DNA of 64,000 nucleotides from assembly GCA_945883235.1 (NCBI GenBank), contig CAMCXF010000004.1, positions 62,001 through 126,000 on the forward strand, written 5' to 3'. The first letter of the stretch is position 1. Each line of letters opens with the position of its first letter. This DNA is from Phenylobacterium deserti. GTDB taxonomy: Bacteria > Pseudomonadota > Alphaproteobacteria > Caulobacterales > Caulobacteraceae. The notes under the pieces were generated by a model that ran no database searches, was not told where the DNA came from, and was given only the letters and a program-made list of their open reading frames with translations. A program made the translations under genes and the position numbers. This document shows positions 38,306 to 46,781 of this stretch, one piece after another.

Positions 38306-38481
38306 GGGAGGGCCTGCCGCGCCCCTCAGGTTTGACATTCTTAACTGCCCCGCACCCTGGAAGACGATAGTCAGCCGCGCGTGAGCACTTCGATGCCAGA
38401 CGCGAGCGTGCATGCGCTGTGCGACGGCGGCCCCCTCCACCCCGCTTCGCGCGGTCCCCCTCCCCCGATGGAGGAGGAGAA
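38306..38481. repeat. Dispersed GC-rich repeat element, copy 3, left arm truncated
   Basis: The right arm at 38418-38481 is complete (GCGACGGCGGCCCCCTCCACC, then GGTCCCCCTCCCCCGATG, then GAGGAGAAAG). The centre matches copy 4: CTGCCGCGCC followed by CAGGTTTGACATTCT. Only the last few bases of the left arm remain, at 38306-38313. The break faces the toxin promoter, which suggests that arrival of the toxin-antitoxin block or a deletion removed the arm. Confidence 0.8.
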
Positions 38482-38522
38482 AGGCACTGACGGCCTCTGA
38501 ATTTGTAGGTGGCTTTGGCTTC

Positions 38523-38858
38523 CTATTGCGGATCGTCCAGCCGGGCCTGCTTGCGATGCTCCGCGATCTCGCCCGCGGTCTTGTTGTCGAGCGCAGAGAG
38601 TTCTGTGCGCGCGTTGTCGTTCGCTCGCAGCAGTTCGTCGAGCTTGGCCTGGACAGCCTGGGTGTCGCGATGCGCCGCCCGCTGGATGAACAGCGTCATC
38701 AGCCAGGTTCCCAGCACCGCGACGGCATGAAAGTCGAACGTCGCGGGATCAAATGTCCACCAGGCCGCAGAATAGGCGGCCAGGATCGCGAACGCCACCG
38801 GATGCCTGGTGAGCAGGCCGATATTGGTGAGCTTGCGCCTCAGGTATTTCGACGACAT
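38523..38858 (-). CDS. Low-affinity iron permease family small membrane protein
   Basis: A 111-residue protein resembling the C-terminal part of low-affinity iron permeases. Two membrane segments are visible (PVAFAILAAYSAAWWTF and FHAVAVLGTWLMTLFI), followed by QRAAHRDTQAVQAKLDELLRANDNARTELSALDNKTAGEI, a conserved cytoplasmic helix. Bacterial members are much shorter than the yeast transporter, and iron transport is not shown for them. The start at 38858 (MSSKYLRRKL) is chosen because the upstream extension is Arg/Ser-rich shadow. It is 34 bases behind the symporter gene on the same strand. Confidence 0.8.
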   Translation of the reverse strand: MSSKYLRRKLTNIGLLTRHPVAFAILAAYSAAWWTFDPATFDFHAVAVLGTWLMTLFIQRAAHRDTQAVQAKLDELLRANDNARTELSALDNKTAGEIAEHRKQARLDDPQ

Positions 38859-38892
38859 GCGCCGTAAACGCCGTGGACGCAGGCGTGTTCCG

Positions 38893-40347
38893 TCAGGCCG
38901 GCTCCTCGCGCCGCGCGTCTTCGCGGGCCCGCAGAAGGTCGAGATTGGCCTCGTGGCGCTTGCGGTCGATGTTGTAGAAAAACAGCAGCCCGATCGCGAT
39001 GCCGTAGAGGCCAACGATCATCGGGATATAGGCCATGCCGAGGCCGGTGAGGACCTCGGGCGCGACCCCGCCCCGTTTGGCGTCGTCGGGGAAACTCACA
39101 AAGGCCAGAACAGCGGTGGCCACGAAGACGCCGGTGCCGGAGATCATCTTGCGGAACAGCGCGTTGGCCGACATCAGCAGGCCTTCTGACCGGCGCCCGG
39201 TCTTGACCTCGGCGTCCTCGACCACATCGGCGACGATGGCCCCCAGGAGGACCGCGGTGGCGGACGCCAGCGTCGCATTGATGATTTCCTCGCCGTAGAT
39301 CAGCCAGAGCAGTTCAGGGGTGCCGTTTTCTGGTGCCAGGCCCAACAGCCGAAGGGAGACCGGCGTGATGTGCACGGCCACAGCGGTCGCAAAGACCGTG
39401 ATTGCGCCGAACTTCTTGCCCAGAACGCGCCCGACGATGGGCGCAAGACCGACGCCCAGAAAGCCACCGACCACGCTGATGGTCGCCAGGGTGGCCAACT
39501 GGGATTGCTTGAGTTCCCAGAAGTAGAGACCAAAATAGATCTCCAGGCCGTTGCGGGCACCGACGGCCACTGAAATGAAGATCGCCGAGACGGCCGCCAC
39601 GAGAAAGGCGCGGTTATTGAGCGTCTGCCCCACCTCCCGGAGCATCGCGCCCAGCGTGATTTTCCGCTCAGGCGGTACCGAGAGGTAGGGGATCCGGCTG
39701 GCGGTGCCGATGGTCGACAGCAACACGGTGGCCAGGATGATCAGGGCGCCGGTGATCGAATAGGCCAGGTAGCCGTCGCGCGCGAGCACACCGCCGGAGC
39801 CGTCAGGATGCTCCTTCAGAAAGACCTGATAGGCCAGCACGGTCATGCCCAGACCGCCAGCCACCGCAAAGAACTGGCGCATGGCCAGGAGGTTGGTGCG
39901 CTCGTCGTAGTCCCTGGCCAGTTCCGGCGCCAGCGCCTGGTGCGGGGTCTCGAAGAAGGTATCGAAGAAGCGCACCGAGAACAGACAGACCGCCAGGTAG
40001 ATCGCCACGGCCCCGTTGCTCCAGCCTGCCGGTGGGTTCCACAACAGGAAGAAGGCGATGGCGTAGGGCAAGGCTGCGGCCAGCATGAACGGGTGACGGC
40101 GGCCCCAGCGTGAGCGCAGATTGTCCGAAACCTGTCCAACAAACGGGTCGATCACCGCATCGAACACCAAGGCGACCATCAGGATCATGCCCACCATCTT
40201 CGGCGGCAAGCCCACGACCTGATTGTAGAAGATGACCAGGAAGGTCGTTAGCGCCCGGGCTTTCAGATTGGTGGCAGCGGACCCCACGGCGTAGAGAAGC
40301 TTGGTCGACAGCCGCAGGGGCGGCACATCGCGGGTCACAGCGGTCAA
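38893..40347 (-). CDS. GPH family (glycoside-pentoside-hexuronide):cation symporter, MFS
   Basis: A 484-residue major-facilitator protein with about 12 membrane helices. The GPH pattern is seen in KLLYAVGSAATNLKARALTTFLVIFYNQVVGL at the N-terminus, VFDAVIDPFVGQVSDNLRSRWGRRHPFMLAAALPYA (the cation-binding Asp region), and DYDERTNLLAMRQFFAVAGG. The C-terminus is a charged cytoplasmic tail (RAREDARREEP). It likely imports a glycoside or related sugar with Na+ or H+. No sugar hydrolase gene is nearby, so the substrate is open. Confidence 0.9.
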   Translation of the reverse strand: MTAVTRDVPPLRLSTKLLYAVGSAATNLKARALTTFLVIFYNQVVGLPPKMVGMILMVALVFDAVIDPFVGQVSDNLRSRWGRRHPFMLAAALPYAIAFFLLWNPPAGWSNGAVAIYLAVCLFSVRFFDTFFETPHQALAPELARDYDERTNLLAMRQFFAVAGGLGMTVLAYQVFLKEHPDGSGGVLARDGYLAYSITGALIILATVLLSTIGTASRIPYLSVPPERKITLGAMLREVGQTLNNRAFLVAAVSAIFISVAVGARNGLEIYFGLYFWELKQSQLATLATISVVGGFLGVGLAPIVGRVLGKKFGAITVFATAVAVHITPVSLRLLGLAPENGTPELLWLIYGEEIINATLASATAVLLGAIVADVVEDAEVKTGRRSEGLLMSANALFRKMISGTGVFVATAVLAFVSFPDDAKRGGVAPEVLTGLGMAYIPMIVGLYGIAIGLLFFYNIDRKRHEANLDLLRAREDARREEPA

Positions 40348-40485
40348 TCCGGTCCTCCTCTGCCGATCAGGCAGATTGTTTGACCGGACTCTTCCCCCTG
40401 GCGGCCGACCTTGGGCGAAGGTTGGTTTGTCGCCGGACCTGCGTCAACGCCGATGTTCTTTCGGCTTTGACACATGATGCAATCG

Positions 40486-41475
40486 TCAGCCCGCGAGCAG
40501 GATCACCTTGCCGACGTGGGCACCGGCTTCCAGGTGGGCGTGCGCGGCGGCGGCCTCTTCCAGCGGGAACGTCTTGTCGATGGGCGGGGCGACCTTGCCG
40601 GCCAGGACCCATGGCCAGACGATGCGCTCGATCTCCACGGCAAGCCGGGCCTTCTCTTCGGCCTCGCGCGCCCGCAGGGTCGAGCCCGTAATGATGGCGC
40701 GCTTCATCATGACCCGGAAGATCGGCACCGTAATCTCACCCCCACCCTGAGCGGCGATGTAAACAATGCGGCCACCCATTTTCAACGCGTCGAGGTTTTT
40801 GGCGAAATAGTCGCCGCCGACCATATCCAGCACCACATCGACGCCGCCGGCGGCCTTTGCGACCGCCGCAAAATCCTCGGTCGTGGTGTCCACCGCAATG
40901 TCCGCGCCGAGCGCCAGAGCGGTTTTAGCCTTATCGGCCCCGCGCCCCGTCGCAATGACCCGGGCACCGGCTGTTTTGGCCATCTGGATAGCCGTGACAC
41001 CGATGCCCGAGGTCGCACCGTGCACCATCAGAGTCTCGCCGGCCTTCAGCGCACCGCCCTCAAAGACATTGGCGAAGACCGTGAAGATCGTCTCCGGCAG
41101 GCAGGCCGCCGCGTCAAACCCCATGCCCTCCGGGATCGGCAGGGCGTGGCGCGCGTCGCAGGCGACGTATTCGGCATAACCGCCGCCGGCCAGGAGGGCG
41201 CAGACCCGATCACCCAGCTTCCATCGGCCGGCAGCCACGACAACCTCGCCCGCCACTTCAAGGCCCATGGTCTGGGATGCACCGGGCGGCGGGGCATACA
41301 TGCCCATGCGCTGGGCCATGTCCGCCCGGTTGATCCCGGCAGCGCGAACCCGGATCAGGATTTCGCCGGGCCCGGGTTTGGGGATCGGAAGCCGCTCCGG
41401 CTTGAGGGCCGAGGCAGGACCCTTGCCGCCCTCAATGGCGATTGCGGTCATGGTTTCGGCTTCGAGCGGGCTCAT
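40486..41475 (-). CDS. NAD(P)H:quinone oxidoreductase, zinc-free alcohol-dehydrogenase (PIG3/QOR) type
   Basis: A 329-residue medium-chain dehydrogenase without zinc ligands. The N-terminal half includes GEILIRVRAAGINRADMAQRMGMYAPPPGASQTMGLEVAGEV, characteristic of the PIG3-like quinone oxidoreductases. The Rossmann fold is GETLMVHGATSGIGVTAIQMAKTAGARVIATGRG. It ends LEAGAHVGKVILLAG. It probably reduces quinones with NADPH. AGGA upstream of ATG 41475 supports this start; ATG 41451 is possible. It is divergent from the DUF1192-rcdA genes, a neighbourhood common in alphaproteobacteria. Confidence 0.9.
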   Translation of the reverse strand: MSPLEAETMTAIAIEGGKGPASALKPERLPIPKPGPGEILIRVRAAGINRADMAQRMGMYAPPPGASQTMGLEVAGEVVVAAGRWKLGDRVCALLAGGGYAEYVACDARHALPIPEGMGFDAAACLPETIFTVFANVFEGGALKAGETLMVHGATSGIGVTAIQMAKTAGARVIATGRGADKAKTALALGADIAVDTTTEDFAAVAKAAGGVDVVLDMVGGDYFAKNLDALKMGGRIVYIAAQGGGEITVPIFRVMMKRAIITGSTLRAREAEEKARLAVEIERIVWPWVLAGKVAPPIDKTFPLEEAAAAHAHLEAGAHVGKVILLAG

Positions 41476-41556
41476 GGTGTGATCCTGAAACTTGCGCCAA
41501 CGCGGCTGTCGCGTTCAGATAGCGCCTGAAGCCAGCACCGCATAGGAGGGTAGGCC

Positions 41557-41763
41557 ATGGATGAGCCTGTCGAGACCCGCGTCGGCCGGGGCCAGCGCCT
41601 GATTGAAGCCGTGCGCGAGGACCTGGAACTCTATGGCGTGGCCGAGCTGGAGGAGCGTGTCGAGATCCTCCAGTCCGAAATCGCCCGCGTGAACGCCCAG
41701 ATTGACCGGAAGCGATCGGGACGCGCCGCAGCCGATGCGCTCTTTTCACCTCCGCCGAGATAG
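41557..41763 (+). CDS. DUF1192 family small protein
   Basis: A 68-residue protein with the DUF1192 core LEDLELYGVAELEERVEILQSEIARVNAQIDRKR-like helix (here starting at DLELYGVAEL), a short coiled coil, and a flexible tail ending FSPPPR. The family is confined to alphaproteobacteria and has no known function. AGGAGG upstream supports the start. It sits between the quinone oxidoreductase and the DUF1465/RcdA gene, an arrangement that is widely conserved, which suggests a link with cell-cycle or envelope housekeeping (inference). Confidence 0.85.
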   Translation: MDEPVETRVGRGQRLIEAVREDLELYGVAELEERVEILQSEIARVNAQIDRKRSGRAAADALFSPPPR

Positions 41764-41772
41764 GGCGATCCC

Positions 41773-41788
41773 TGGCACAGGCTTTGCA
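41773..41788 (+). promoter_or_regulatory. Sigma-54-type promoter in front of rcdA
   Basis: TGGCAC at 41773-41778, five bases, then TTGCA at 41784-41788: the full -24/-12 consensus of RpoN promoters with correct spacing. Transcription would start near 41800, about 50 bases before the rcdA ATG. An activator site is not identified. Confidence 0.55.
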
Positions 41789-41851
41789 GCGATGGGGGTT
41801 TCGCGCCCTCCATTCAGTGCGCGGCAACACTAAACGTGTAAAGTCGAGACG

Positions 41852-42361
41852 ATGCAGGACACCCACAGCCCAGATTGGCGCAATGACGTCATCCAGGATT
41901 TCGCGCGCTCGGAGCTTTTCGAGCGGACGTTCCAGGAGGGCATGGAGCTTGTCGAGGAGACGGCCGCTTATCTGGATGGCGGCGGTCGCCAGGAATCCAA
42001 GCTGCTGTCACGCAACGCCGCCCTGGCCTATGCCGCCGAGAGCATGCGCCTCACCACGCGGCTGATGCAGGTGGCGTCATGGCTGCTGGTGCAGCGCGCG
42101 GTATGTGAGGGCAACATGGTTCCCGCCGCCGCGTGCGAGGATCGCTATCGCCTGAATGCCGATGCCGTCACGCGCGCCGAGGTTCTTGCCCCGCGCGCGG
42201 AGCTACCCGGCATGTTGACGCGCCTGGCCGACCGGGCGGAGCGGCTCTACGAGCGTGTTCGCCATCTGGACACCCGGATGTATGTGGAAAGCCAGACCAG
42301 CGAACGACCGAACGCAGTGCGCGGCGCCATGGACCGCTTGAAGACCGCGTTCGGGGTTTAG
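41852..42361 (+). CDS. rcdA: DUF1465 family protein, probable RcdA (adaptor for CtrA degradation)
   Basis: A 169-residue all-helical protein. The conserved core is VIQDFARSELFERTFQEGMELVEETAAYLDGGGRQESKLLSR, then LAYAAESMRLTTRLMQVASWLLVQRAV, the DUF1465 pattern. The Caulobacter protein of this family, RcdA, is a dimer of helical bundles that delivers CtrA and other substrates to ClpXP at the cell pole. The disordered C-terminal tail (RPNAVRGAMDRLKTAFGV) fits. The assignment rests on family plus the DUF1192/rpmE neighbourhood. A sigma-54-like promoter lies upstream. Confidence 0.72.
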   Translation: MQDTHSPDWRNDVIQDFARSELFERTFQEGMELVEETAAYLDGGGRQESKLLSRNAALAYAAESMRLTTRLMQVASWLLVQRAVCEGNMVPAAACEDRYRLNADAVTRAEVLAPRAELPGMLTRLADRAERLYERVRHLDTRMYVESQTSERPNAVRGAMDRLKTAFGV

Positions 42362-42437
42362 AGCCGGATTGCTTTCGCGATTGGCTGCGGGGTTCACGAA
42401 CGTGAGTTGGTAGAGAGTTTGGCCGGTGGAGCGTGTC

Positions 42438-42657
42438 TTCTCCTCACCCGTCGGGGGAGGGGGACCAGACGAAGTCTGGTGGAGGGGGCTTGCCGCGCCA
42501 CACAGGTTTGACACTCTGACCCAATGGACGCCCCGATGACGACAATCCGCCGCGCAGGGTCGCTGCGTCCGCGGATGATGCTTCCGCCGCAGCCGTGCGA
42601 CGGCAGCCCCCTCCACCCCGCTTCGCGCGGTCCCCCTCCCCCGACGGGTGAGGAGAA
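42438..42657. repeat. Dispersed GC-rich inverted repeat element, copy 4 (perfect terminal repeats)
   Basis: 220 bases between convergent rcdA and rpmE. The outer 29 bases (42438-42466 and 42629-42657) are exact reverse complements, starting TTCTCCTCACCCGTCGGGGG. GTGTC and GACAC extend the symmetry outside with one gap. Each arm continues with its own short hairpin and GGTGGAGGGGGC or its complement. The central 100 or so bases share CAGGTTTGACA with copy 3. This is the best-preserved copy and may be the form that moves. Confidence 0.92.
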
Positions 42658-42686
42658 AGACACCTGTGGCAATTGGGAGGAACAGC

Positions 42687-42720
42687 AAAAACGCCGCGGA
42701 GGTTGCCCCTCGCGGCGTTT
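42687..42720 (-). terminator. Intrinsic terminator of rpmE
   Basis: On the minus strand, AAACGCCGCG and CGCGGCGTTT pair around a short AGG/CCT stem and loop, with one bulged base, followed by a run of T. It begins 30 bases after the rpmE stop. The symmetry also gives weak termination for the other strand. Confidence 0.8.
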
Positions 42721-42750
42721 GAAAGTCCTGACAGCCAGAAGGCCGTCGGA

Positions 42751-42975
42751 TTATTTGCGGGTAAAGGCGCCGAACTTGGCGTTGAAGCGTGACACGCGGC
42801 CGGCGCGGTCCAGCAGGTGGTGGCCGCCACCGGTCCAGGCCGGGTGGGTCTTGGGGTCGATATCCAGGTTCAGCGTGTCGCCCGGCTTCCCGTAGGTGGA
42901 GCGGGTCTGATAGCTGGTGCCATCGGTCATCACCACGTTGATGAAGTGATAATCGGGGTGCGTGTCTTGTTTCAT
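42751..42975 (-). CDS. rpmE: 50S ribosomal protein L31
   Basis: A 74-residue ribosomal protein of the large subunit. The sequence [29 protein letters not shown] and the end [18 protein letters not shown] match alphaproteobacterial L31. The zinc-binding CxxC pair of the zinc-type L31 is absent, so this is the zinc-free form common in the group. The short product begins at 42975; the frame is open much further upstream only because of GC-rich antisense. It is divergent from the ABC exporter gene and ends in a clear terminator. Confidence 0.95.
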   Translation of the reverse strand: MKQDTHPDYHFINVVMTDGTSYQTRSTYGKPGDTLNLDIDPKTHPAWTGGGHHLLDRAGRVSRFNAKFGAFTRK

Positions 42976-43090
42976 CGAACGGGCGCCTGACGTAAAGGTG
43001 CAGCCAAATTGGAACGAGCGCCAAAGGGGGCGGCTCGAAGGAAGCCGCGCGTATAAAGAAACGCGCCGTTGAATGCAAGGTACGACACCA

Positions 43091-44935
43091 ATGAGCGATA
43101 CCGGACCCGACGTTTCAGCGCCGGGACGCCCCAGTACGGGCCAGGCTTTGGCGCAGAATCTGTCCGAAGCGGCGGGCCGGCGCGAGAGGAGCCGAAATGT
43201 AGGCGCTCTGCGCAGACTGGCGCCGTATGCCCGTGCCCACTGGGGCAACGCGTCCATGGCCGGCTTGTTCCTGGTGCTATCGACCTGTGCAACCCTGGGC
43301 CTTTCCGGGGCCATCCGGCTGGTGGTGGACAACCTGACAGACAAGGGCCTCGACCCCGCCACCGTTGACCAGAAATTCCTGATTCTGGGCGGCGTTGCCG
43401 TCTGCCTAGCCGCCACCACGGCCATGCGGTTCTTCTTTGTCACCAAGGTCGGCGAGCGGATCGTGGCCGACCTGCGCAAGGCGACCTATGCCCATATCCT
43501 GACGCTGGACCCGTCCTATTTCCTGAAGACCCGCACCGGCGAAGTGCTGTCGCGGCTGACCACCGACATCGCCATCGTCGAGAGCCTGGTGGCGACGTCG
43601 GTCTCGGTGGCAGCGCGTAACCTGCTGACCCTGATCGGTGCCCTGGTCCTGCTGGTATTTGTAAGCCCGAAACTGACCGGGCTGGTGCTGCTGACCTTTC
43701 CGTTTGTGATCGCGCCGATCTTCCTGTTCGGACGCCGGGTGCGCAAACTGACTGCCTCGGCGCAGGATCGTTTCGCCGACGCCATCGGGGCGGCAGGTGA
43801 AAGCCTGGATGCGTTGGAGACGGTTCAGGCCTTCGGGCGCGAGCGCGCCGCGGCCACGCGTTTCGGGTCAGCTGTGGAGCAGGCGTTCCAGGCCCAGCTG
43901 CGAAGGATCACCACACGGGCCATGATGACCGCCGCCGTGATCGTGCTGGTGTTCGGCGGCGTCGTCGTCGTGTTCTGGCTGGGCGTTCACGCGGGCCTTC
44001 GTGGGGAGATCAGCTGGGGTGCGCTATTCCAGTTTGCGTTCCTGTCGGTGATGGCCGCCGCGTCGGTCGGCGCACTGGGCGAAACCTGGGGCGAGGTACA
44101 AAAGGCGGCGGGGGCGATGGAACGGGTGGGCGAATTGCTCGACGCGCGGCCAGGTATCGCCCCCCCGGTCCATCCTACGGCGCTGCCGGTTCCGCCCCGG
44201 GGCGAGGTGATTTTTGAAAACGTCACGTTCGCCTATCCGGGACGACCCGATCTGCCGGCGCTCAACGACTTCAACCTGACCGTCAGGCCGGGTGAACGGG
44301 TGGCGCTGGTCGGCCCGTCGGGCGGCGGCAAGAGCACGGTGTTTCGGCTGTTGCTTCGGTTCTATGACCCGCAGGCTGGCCGCGTGCTGATGGACGGGGT
44401 CGATCTGCGTGAGGCTGAACCCGCAGAGGTCCGCGCGCGCCTGGCCCTGGTGGCGCAGGAGAGCCCGCTGTTCTCAGGCTCGGCTCTCGACAACATCCGC
44501 TATGGCCGCGAGGCCGCCACCGAAGAGGAGGTTCGCGCGGTGGTTCGCGCCGCCCAGGCCGAGGCTTTTCTGGCCGCCTTGCCCGAGGGGCTCAATACGT
44601 CGATTGGCGAGAAGGCGCGTACGCTGTCCGGCGGCCAGCGCCAGCGCCTGGCTATCGCCCGCGCCCTGGTCCGCGAAGCCCCGATCCTGCTGCTGGACGA
44701 GGCCACCAGCGCGCTGGACGCCGAGAACGAACAGCTGGTCCAGCGCGCGCTCGATGCGGCCATGAAGGACCACACCACCCTTGTGATCGCGCACCGTCTG
44801 GCCACCGTGCTCAAGGCGGACCGCATCGTGGTGATGGATGGAGGTCGCGTCGTAGAGTCCGGAACCCACAACGACCTCGTGGCCCGAAGCGGTCTCTATG
44901 CCCGCCTGGCGGCCCTGCAGTTCGAAGCGGCCTGA
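43091..44935 (+). CDS. ABC exporter, MsbA-like fused permease/ATPase
   Basis: A 614-residue half-transporter. Six membrane helices lie in the first 330 residues (for example [20 protein letters not shown]). The ATPase has Walker [10 protein letters not shown], signature [15 protein letters not shown], Walker [13 protein letters not shown] and switch IAHRL. It works as a homodimer exporting a lipid or drug. The family (lipid A/ABCB type) and its constant place beside rpmE in alphaproteobacteria suggest a housekeeping lipid role. The start at 43091 (MSDTGPD) is chosen over an in-frame ATG 18 bases earlier; neither has a strong ribosome site. nth begins 2 bases after it. Confidence 0.9.
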   Translation: MSDTGPDVSAPGRPSTGQALAQNLSEAAGRRERSRNVGALRRLAPYARAHWGNASMAGLFLVLSTCATLGLSGAIRLVVDNLTDKGLDPATVDQKFLILGGVAVCLAATTAMRFFFVTKVGERIVADLRKATYAHILTLDPSYFLKTRTGEVLSRLTTDIAIVESLVATSVSVAARNLLTLIGALVLLVFVSPKLTGLVLLTFPFVIAPIFLFGRRVRKLTASAQDRFADAIGAAGESLDALETVQAFGRERAAATRFGSAVEQAFQAQLRRITTRAMMTAAVIVLVFGGVVVVFWLGVHAGLRGEISWGALFQFAFLSVMAAASVGALGETWGEVQKAAGAMERVGELLDARPGIAPPVHPTALPVPPRGEVIFENVTFAYPGRPDLPALNDFNLTVRPGERVALVGPSGGGKSTVFRLLLRFYDPQAGRVLMDGVDLREAEPAEVRARLALVAQESPLFSGSALDNIRYGREAATEEEVRAVVRAAQAEAFLAALPEGLNTSIGEKARTLSGGQRQRLAIARALVREAPILLLDEATSALDAENEQLVQRALDAAMKDHTTLVIAHRLATVLKADRIVVMDGGRVVESGTHNDLVARSGLYARLAALQFEAA

Positions 44936-44937
44936 GG

Positions 44938-45609
44938 ATGGCGAAGGCTGTCACGTCCCGAGCACGCACGAAGCCCGCCGAACAGGCCCGCGTGCTGGAA
45001 CTGTTCGAACGCTTCGAAGCGCAGGAGAGCGATCCGCGGACAGAGCTGAGCTATGCAAGCGCCTATGAACTGGTGGTGGCCGTCGCGCTTTCGGCCCAGG
45101 CGACGGACGTCTCGGTCAACAAGGCCACCGACAGGCTCTTCAAGGTCGCTGACACGCCGCAGAAGATGCTGGCCCTGGGTGAAGACGGCCTGAAGCCGTT
45201 CATCTCGTCCATCGGCCTGTTCAACACCAAGGCGAAGAACGTGATCCGGATGGCGGAGATCCTGATCGAACAGCACGGCGGAGAGGTGCCGTTGACCCGG
45301 GAGGCGCTTCAGGCCTTGCCCGGGGTTGGCCGCAAGACCGCCTCTGTGGTGTTGAACGAGCTAAGGATCGAACCGGCTATTGCCGTCGACACCCATGTCT
45401 TCCGGGTCGCCCACCGGCTGGGCCTTGCGACGGGCAAGACGCCGGACAAGGTCGAAGCCGAGCTGATGGCCATCGTGCCCGCAGCTGCCCTGGTGCGGGC
45501 GCACCACTGGCTGATCCTGCATGGCCGTTACGTCTGTGTGGCCCGGCGACCGAAGTGCGAGGACTGCCCGGTGGCTGACCTCTGCCCGTCGAGGGCCCTT
45601 TTCGCCTAA
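44938..45609 (+). CDS. nth: Endonuclease III
   Basis: A 223-residue base-excision repair enzyme that removes oxidised pyrimidines and nicks abasic sites. The helix-hairpin-helix is LPGVGRKTASVVLNE with catalytic Lys133, followed by Asp151 in VDTHVFRVAHRLG. The C-terminal [4Fe-4S] loop has the C-x6-C-x2-C-x5-C pattern (CVARRPKCEDCPVADLC). The N-terminus SYASAYELVVAVALSAQATD is standard. It follows the ABC exporter by 2 bases, so it is probably co-transcribed. Its stop overlaps the stop of the convergent YjfC-like gene. Confidence 0.95.
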   Translation: MAKAVTSRARTKPAEQARVLELFERFEAQESDPRTELSYASAYELVVAVALSAQATDVSVNKATDRLFKVADTPQKMLALGEDGLKPFISSIGLFNTKAKNVIRMAEILIEQHGGEVPLTREALQALPGVGRKTASVVLNELRIEPAIAVDTHVFRVAHRLGLATGKTPDKVEAELMAIVPAAALVRAHHWLILHGRYVCVARRPKCEDCPVADLCPSRALFA

Positions 45610-46769
45610 CCGACGATCACGTGGGGGATGAACCGCGACAGGTTCTTGGTCACCCGGCTGCGGTCCTCGCGGATGCCGATCCCGGCTGGTTCGGCGTCGA
45701 CCATCCAGGCGCCGATGATCGGGTAGTTGCCGGCGAAGCGGGTGATCGGGTGCAGGGCCTGGCGGATATGGCCCTCTTCGCCATAGCCCTGGTCCATCAC
45801 CGTGGCGCGGCGGCCTTTGGCCACCAGCTCGATATTGGCCCCCTCGCGGGAGAACAGCGGCTTTCTCACGTACGAGTTGCCCAGCTCGGCCATGCGCGGA
45901 TCATCCTCGAAGAACGCGGGCAACAGGTTGGGATGTCCGACATTGCGCTCCCACAAAAGGGGCAGCAGGCCCTTGTTGGACAGGATCGCCTTCCAGGCGG
46001 GTTCCAGGAACAAGGTCTTTGAGCCGCCGACCCGGGCGGCATAGTCCTCGCGGAACATCTCCTCCCAGGGATAGAGTTTGAACAACGCCTGGATGATGAA
46101 GTTGTCCTGGTCCACGAACCGGCCGTCGGCATCGAGGCCGATCTTGTCGATGGCCACGAACTTGGGCTCGATCCCGGCCTGGATGGCAATGTCCTCGAGA
46201 TATCTCACCGTCTGGCGATCCTCGACGGACTCTTCGTCGCTGGCAAAATGCACAAAGCCGCCGGCGGGAAAGATCGCCTTGAAGCGGTTCTGCAGTTGCT
46301 CATGCAGGCTGTTGAACTGGTCGGTGTCGGCGGGCAGACGGCCGGCGGCGATCATCTCCTCCAGCCAGATCCACTGGAAGGTGCCGGTTTCATAGATACT
46401 GGTGGGCGTGTCGGCGTTGTATTCGAACAGCTTCGCCGGGCCGGTGCCGTCATAGGCGAAATCGAAGCGGCCATAGAGCGACGGGGCCCTGGCTTTCCAG
46501 CTGTTGGCGACGTCATCGCGGGACGCTTCCGGGATCGCCAGTCTGGCCATCAGGGCCTCGCTGCCGGCCACCTCATCGACGAGGTCGAGGCAGAGCGCGT
46601 GAAGGGCGCGCGCGGGTTCTTCGATGCCGTCTTCGATCTCGGCGAGGGAGAACTGGTAGTAGGCGCGTTCGTCCCAGTAGCGGGCACCGTCAAGGTGGCG
46701 CCACGTGAAACCCAGCGCCTCAGCGCGCGCGTCCCAGCCGGGGCGTTCGAGAGTTTTGACGCGTTTCAT
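45606..46769 (-). CDS. yjfC: Glutathionylspermidine-synthase-like ATP-grasp enzyme (YjfC/YgiC type)
   Basis: A 387-residue member of the glutathionylspermidine synthase C-terminal family, with no amidase domain. Motifs are AYDGTGPAKLFEYNADTPTSIYETG (acceptor/ATP site), QALFKLYPWEEMFREDY, LEPAWKAILSNKGLLPLLWE and SYVRKPLFSREGANIELV, the ATP-grasp lysine and acidic regions. Such enzymes form amide bonds, but the true product of the YjfC/YgiC group is unknown. It lies downstream of the pspA paralogue on the same strand with a dispersed repeat between, as in the E. coli yjf cluster where yjfC is also last. Confidence 0.85.
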   Translation of the reverse strand: MKRVKTLERPGWDARAEALGFTWRHLDGARYWDERAYYQFSLAEIEDGIEEPARALHALCLDLVDEVAGSEALMARLAIPEASRDDVANSWKARAPSLYGRFDFAYDGTGPAKLFEYNADTPTSIYETGTFQWIWLEEMIAAGRLPADTDQFNSLHEQLQNRFKAIFPAGGFVHFASDEESVEDRQTVRYLEDIAIQAGIEPKFVAIDKIGLDADGRFVDQDNFIIQALFKLYPWEEMFREDYAARVGGSKTLFLEPAWKAILSNKGLLPLLWERNVGHPNLLPAFFEDDPRMAELGNSYVRKPLFSREGANIELVAKGRRATVMDQGYGEEGHIRQALHPITRFAGNYPIIGAWMVDAEPAGIGIREDRSRVTKNLSRFIPHVIVG

Positions 46770-46781
46770 CGTGTTCTCCTA

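Noticed and set aside
42751-43479. Long 242-residue version of L31
   Set aside because: The upstream part is antisense to the ABC exporter and not L31-like; the true protein starts at 42975 with [11 protein letters not shown].
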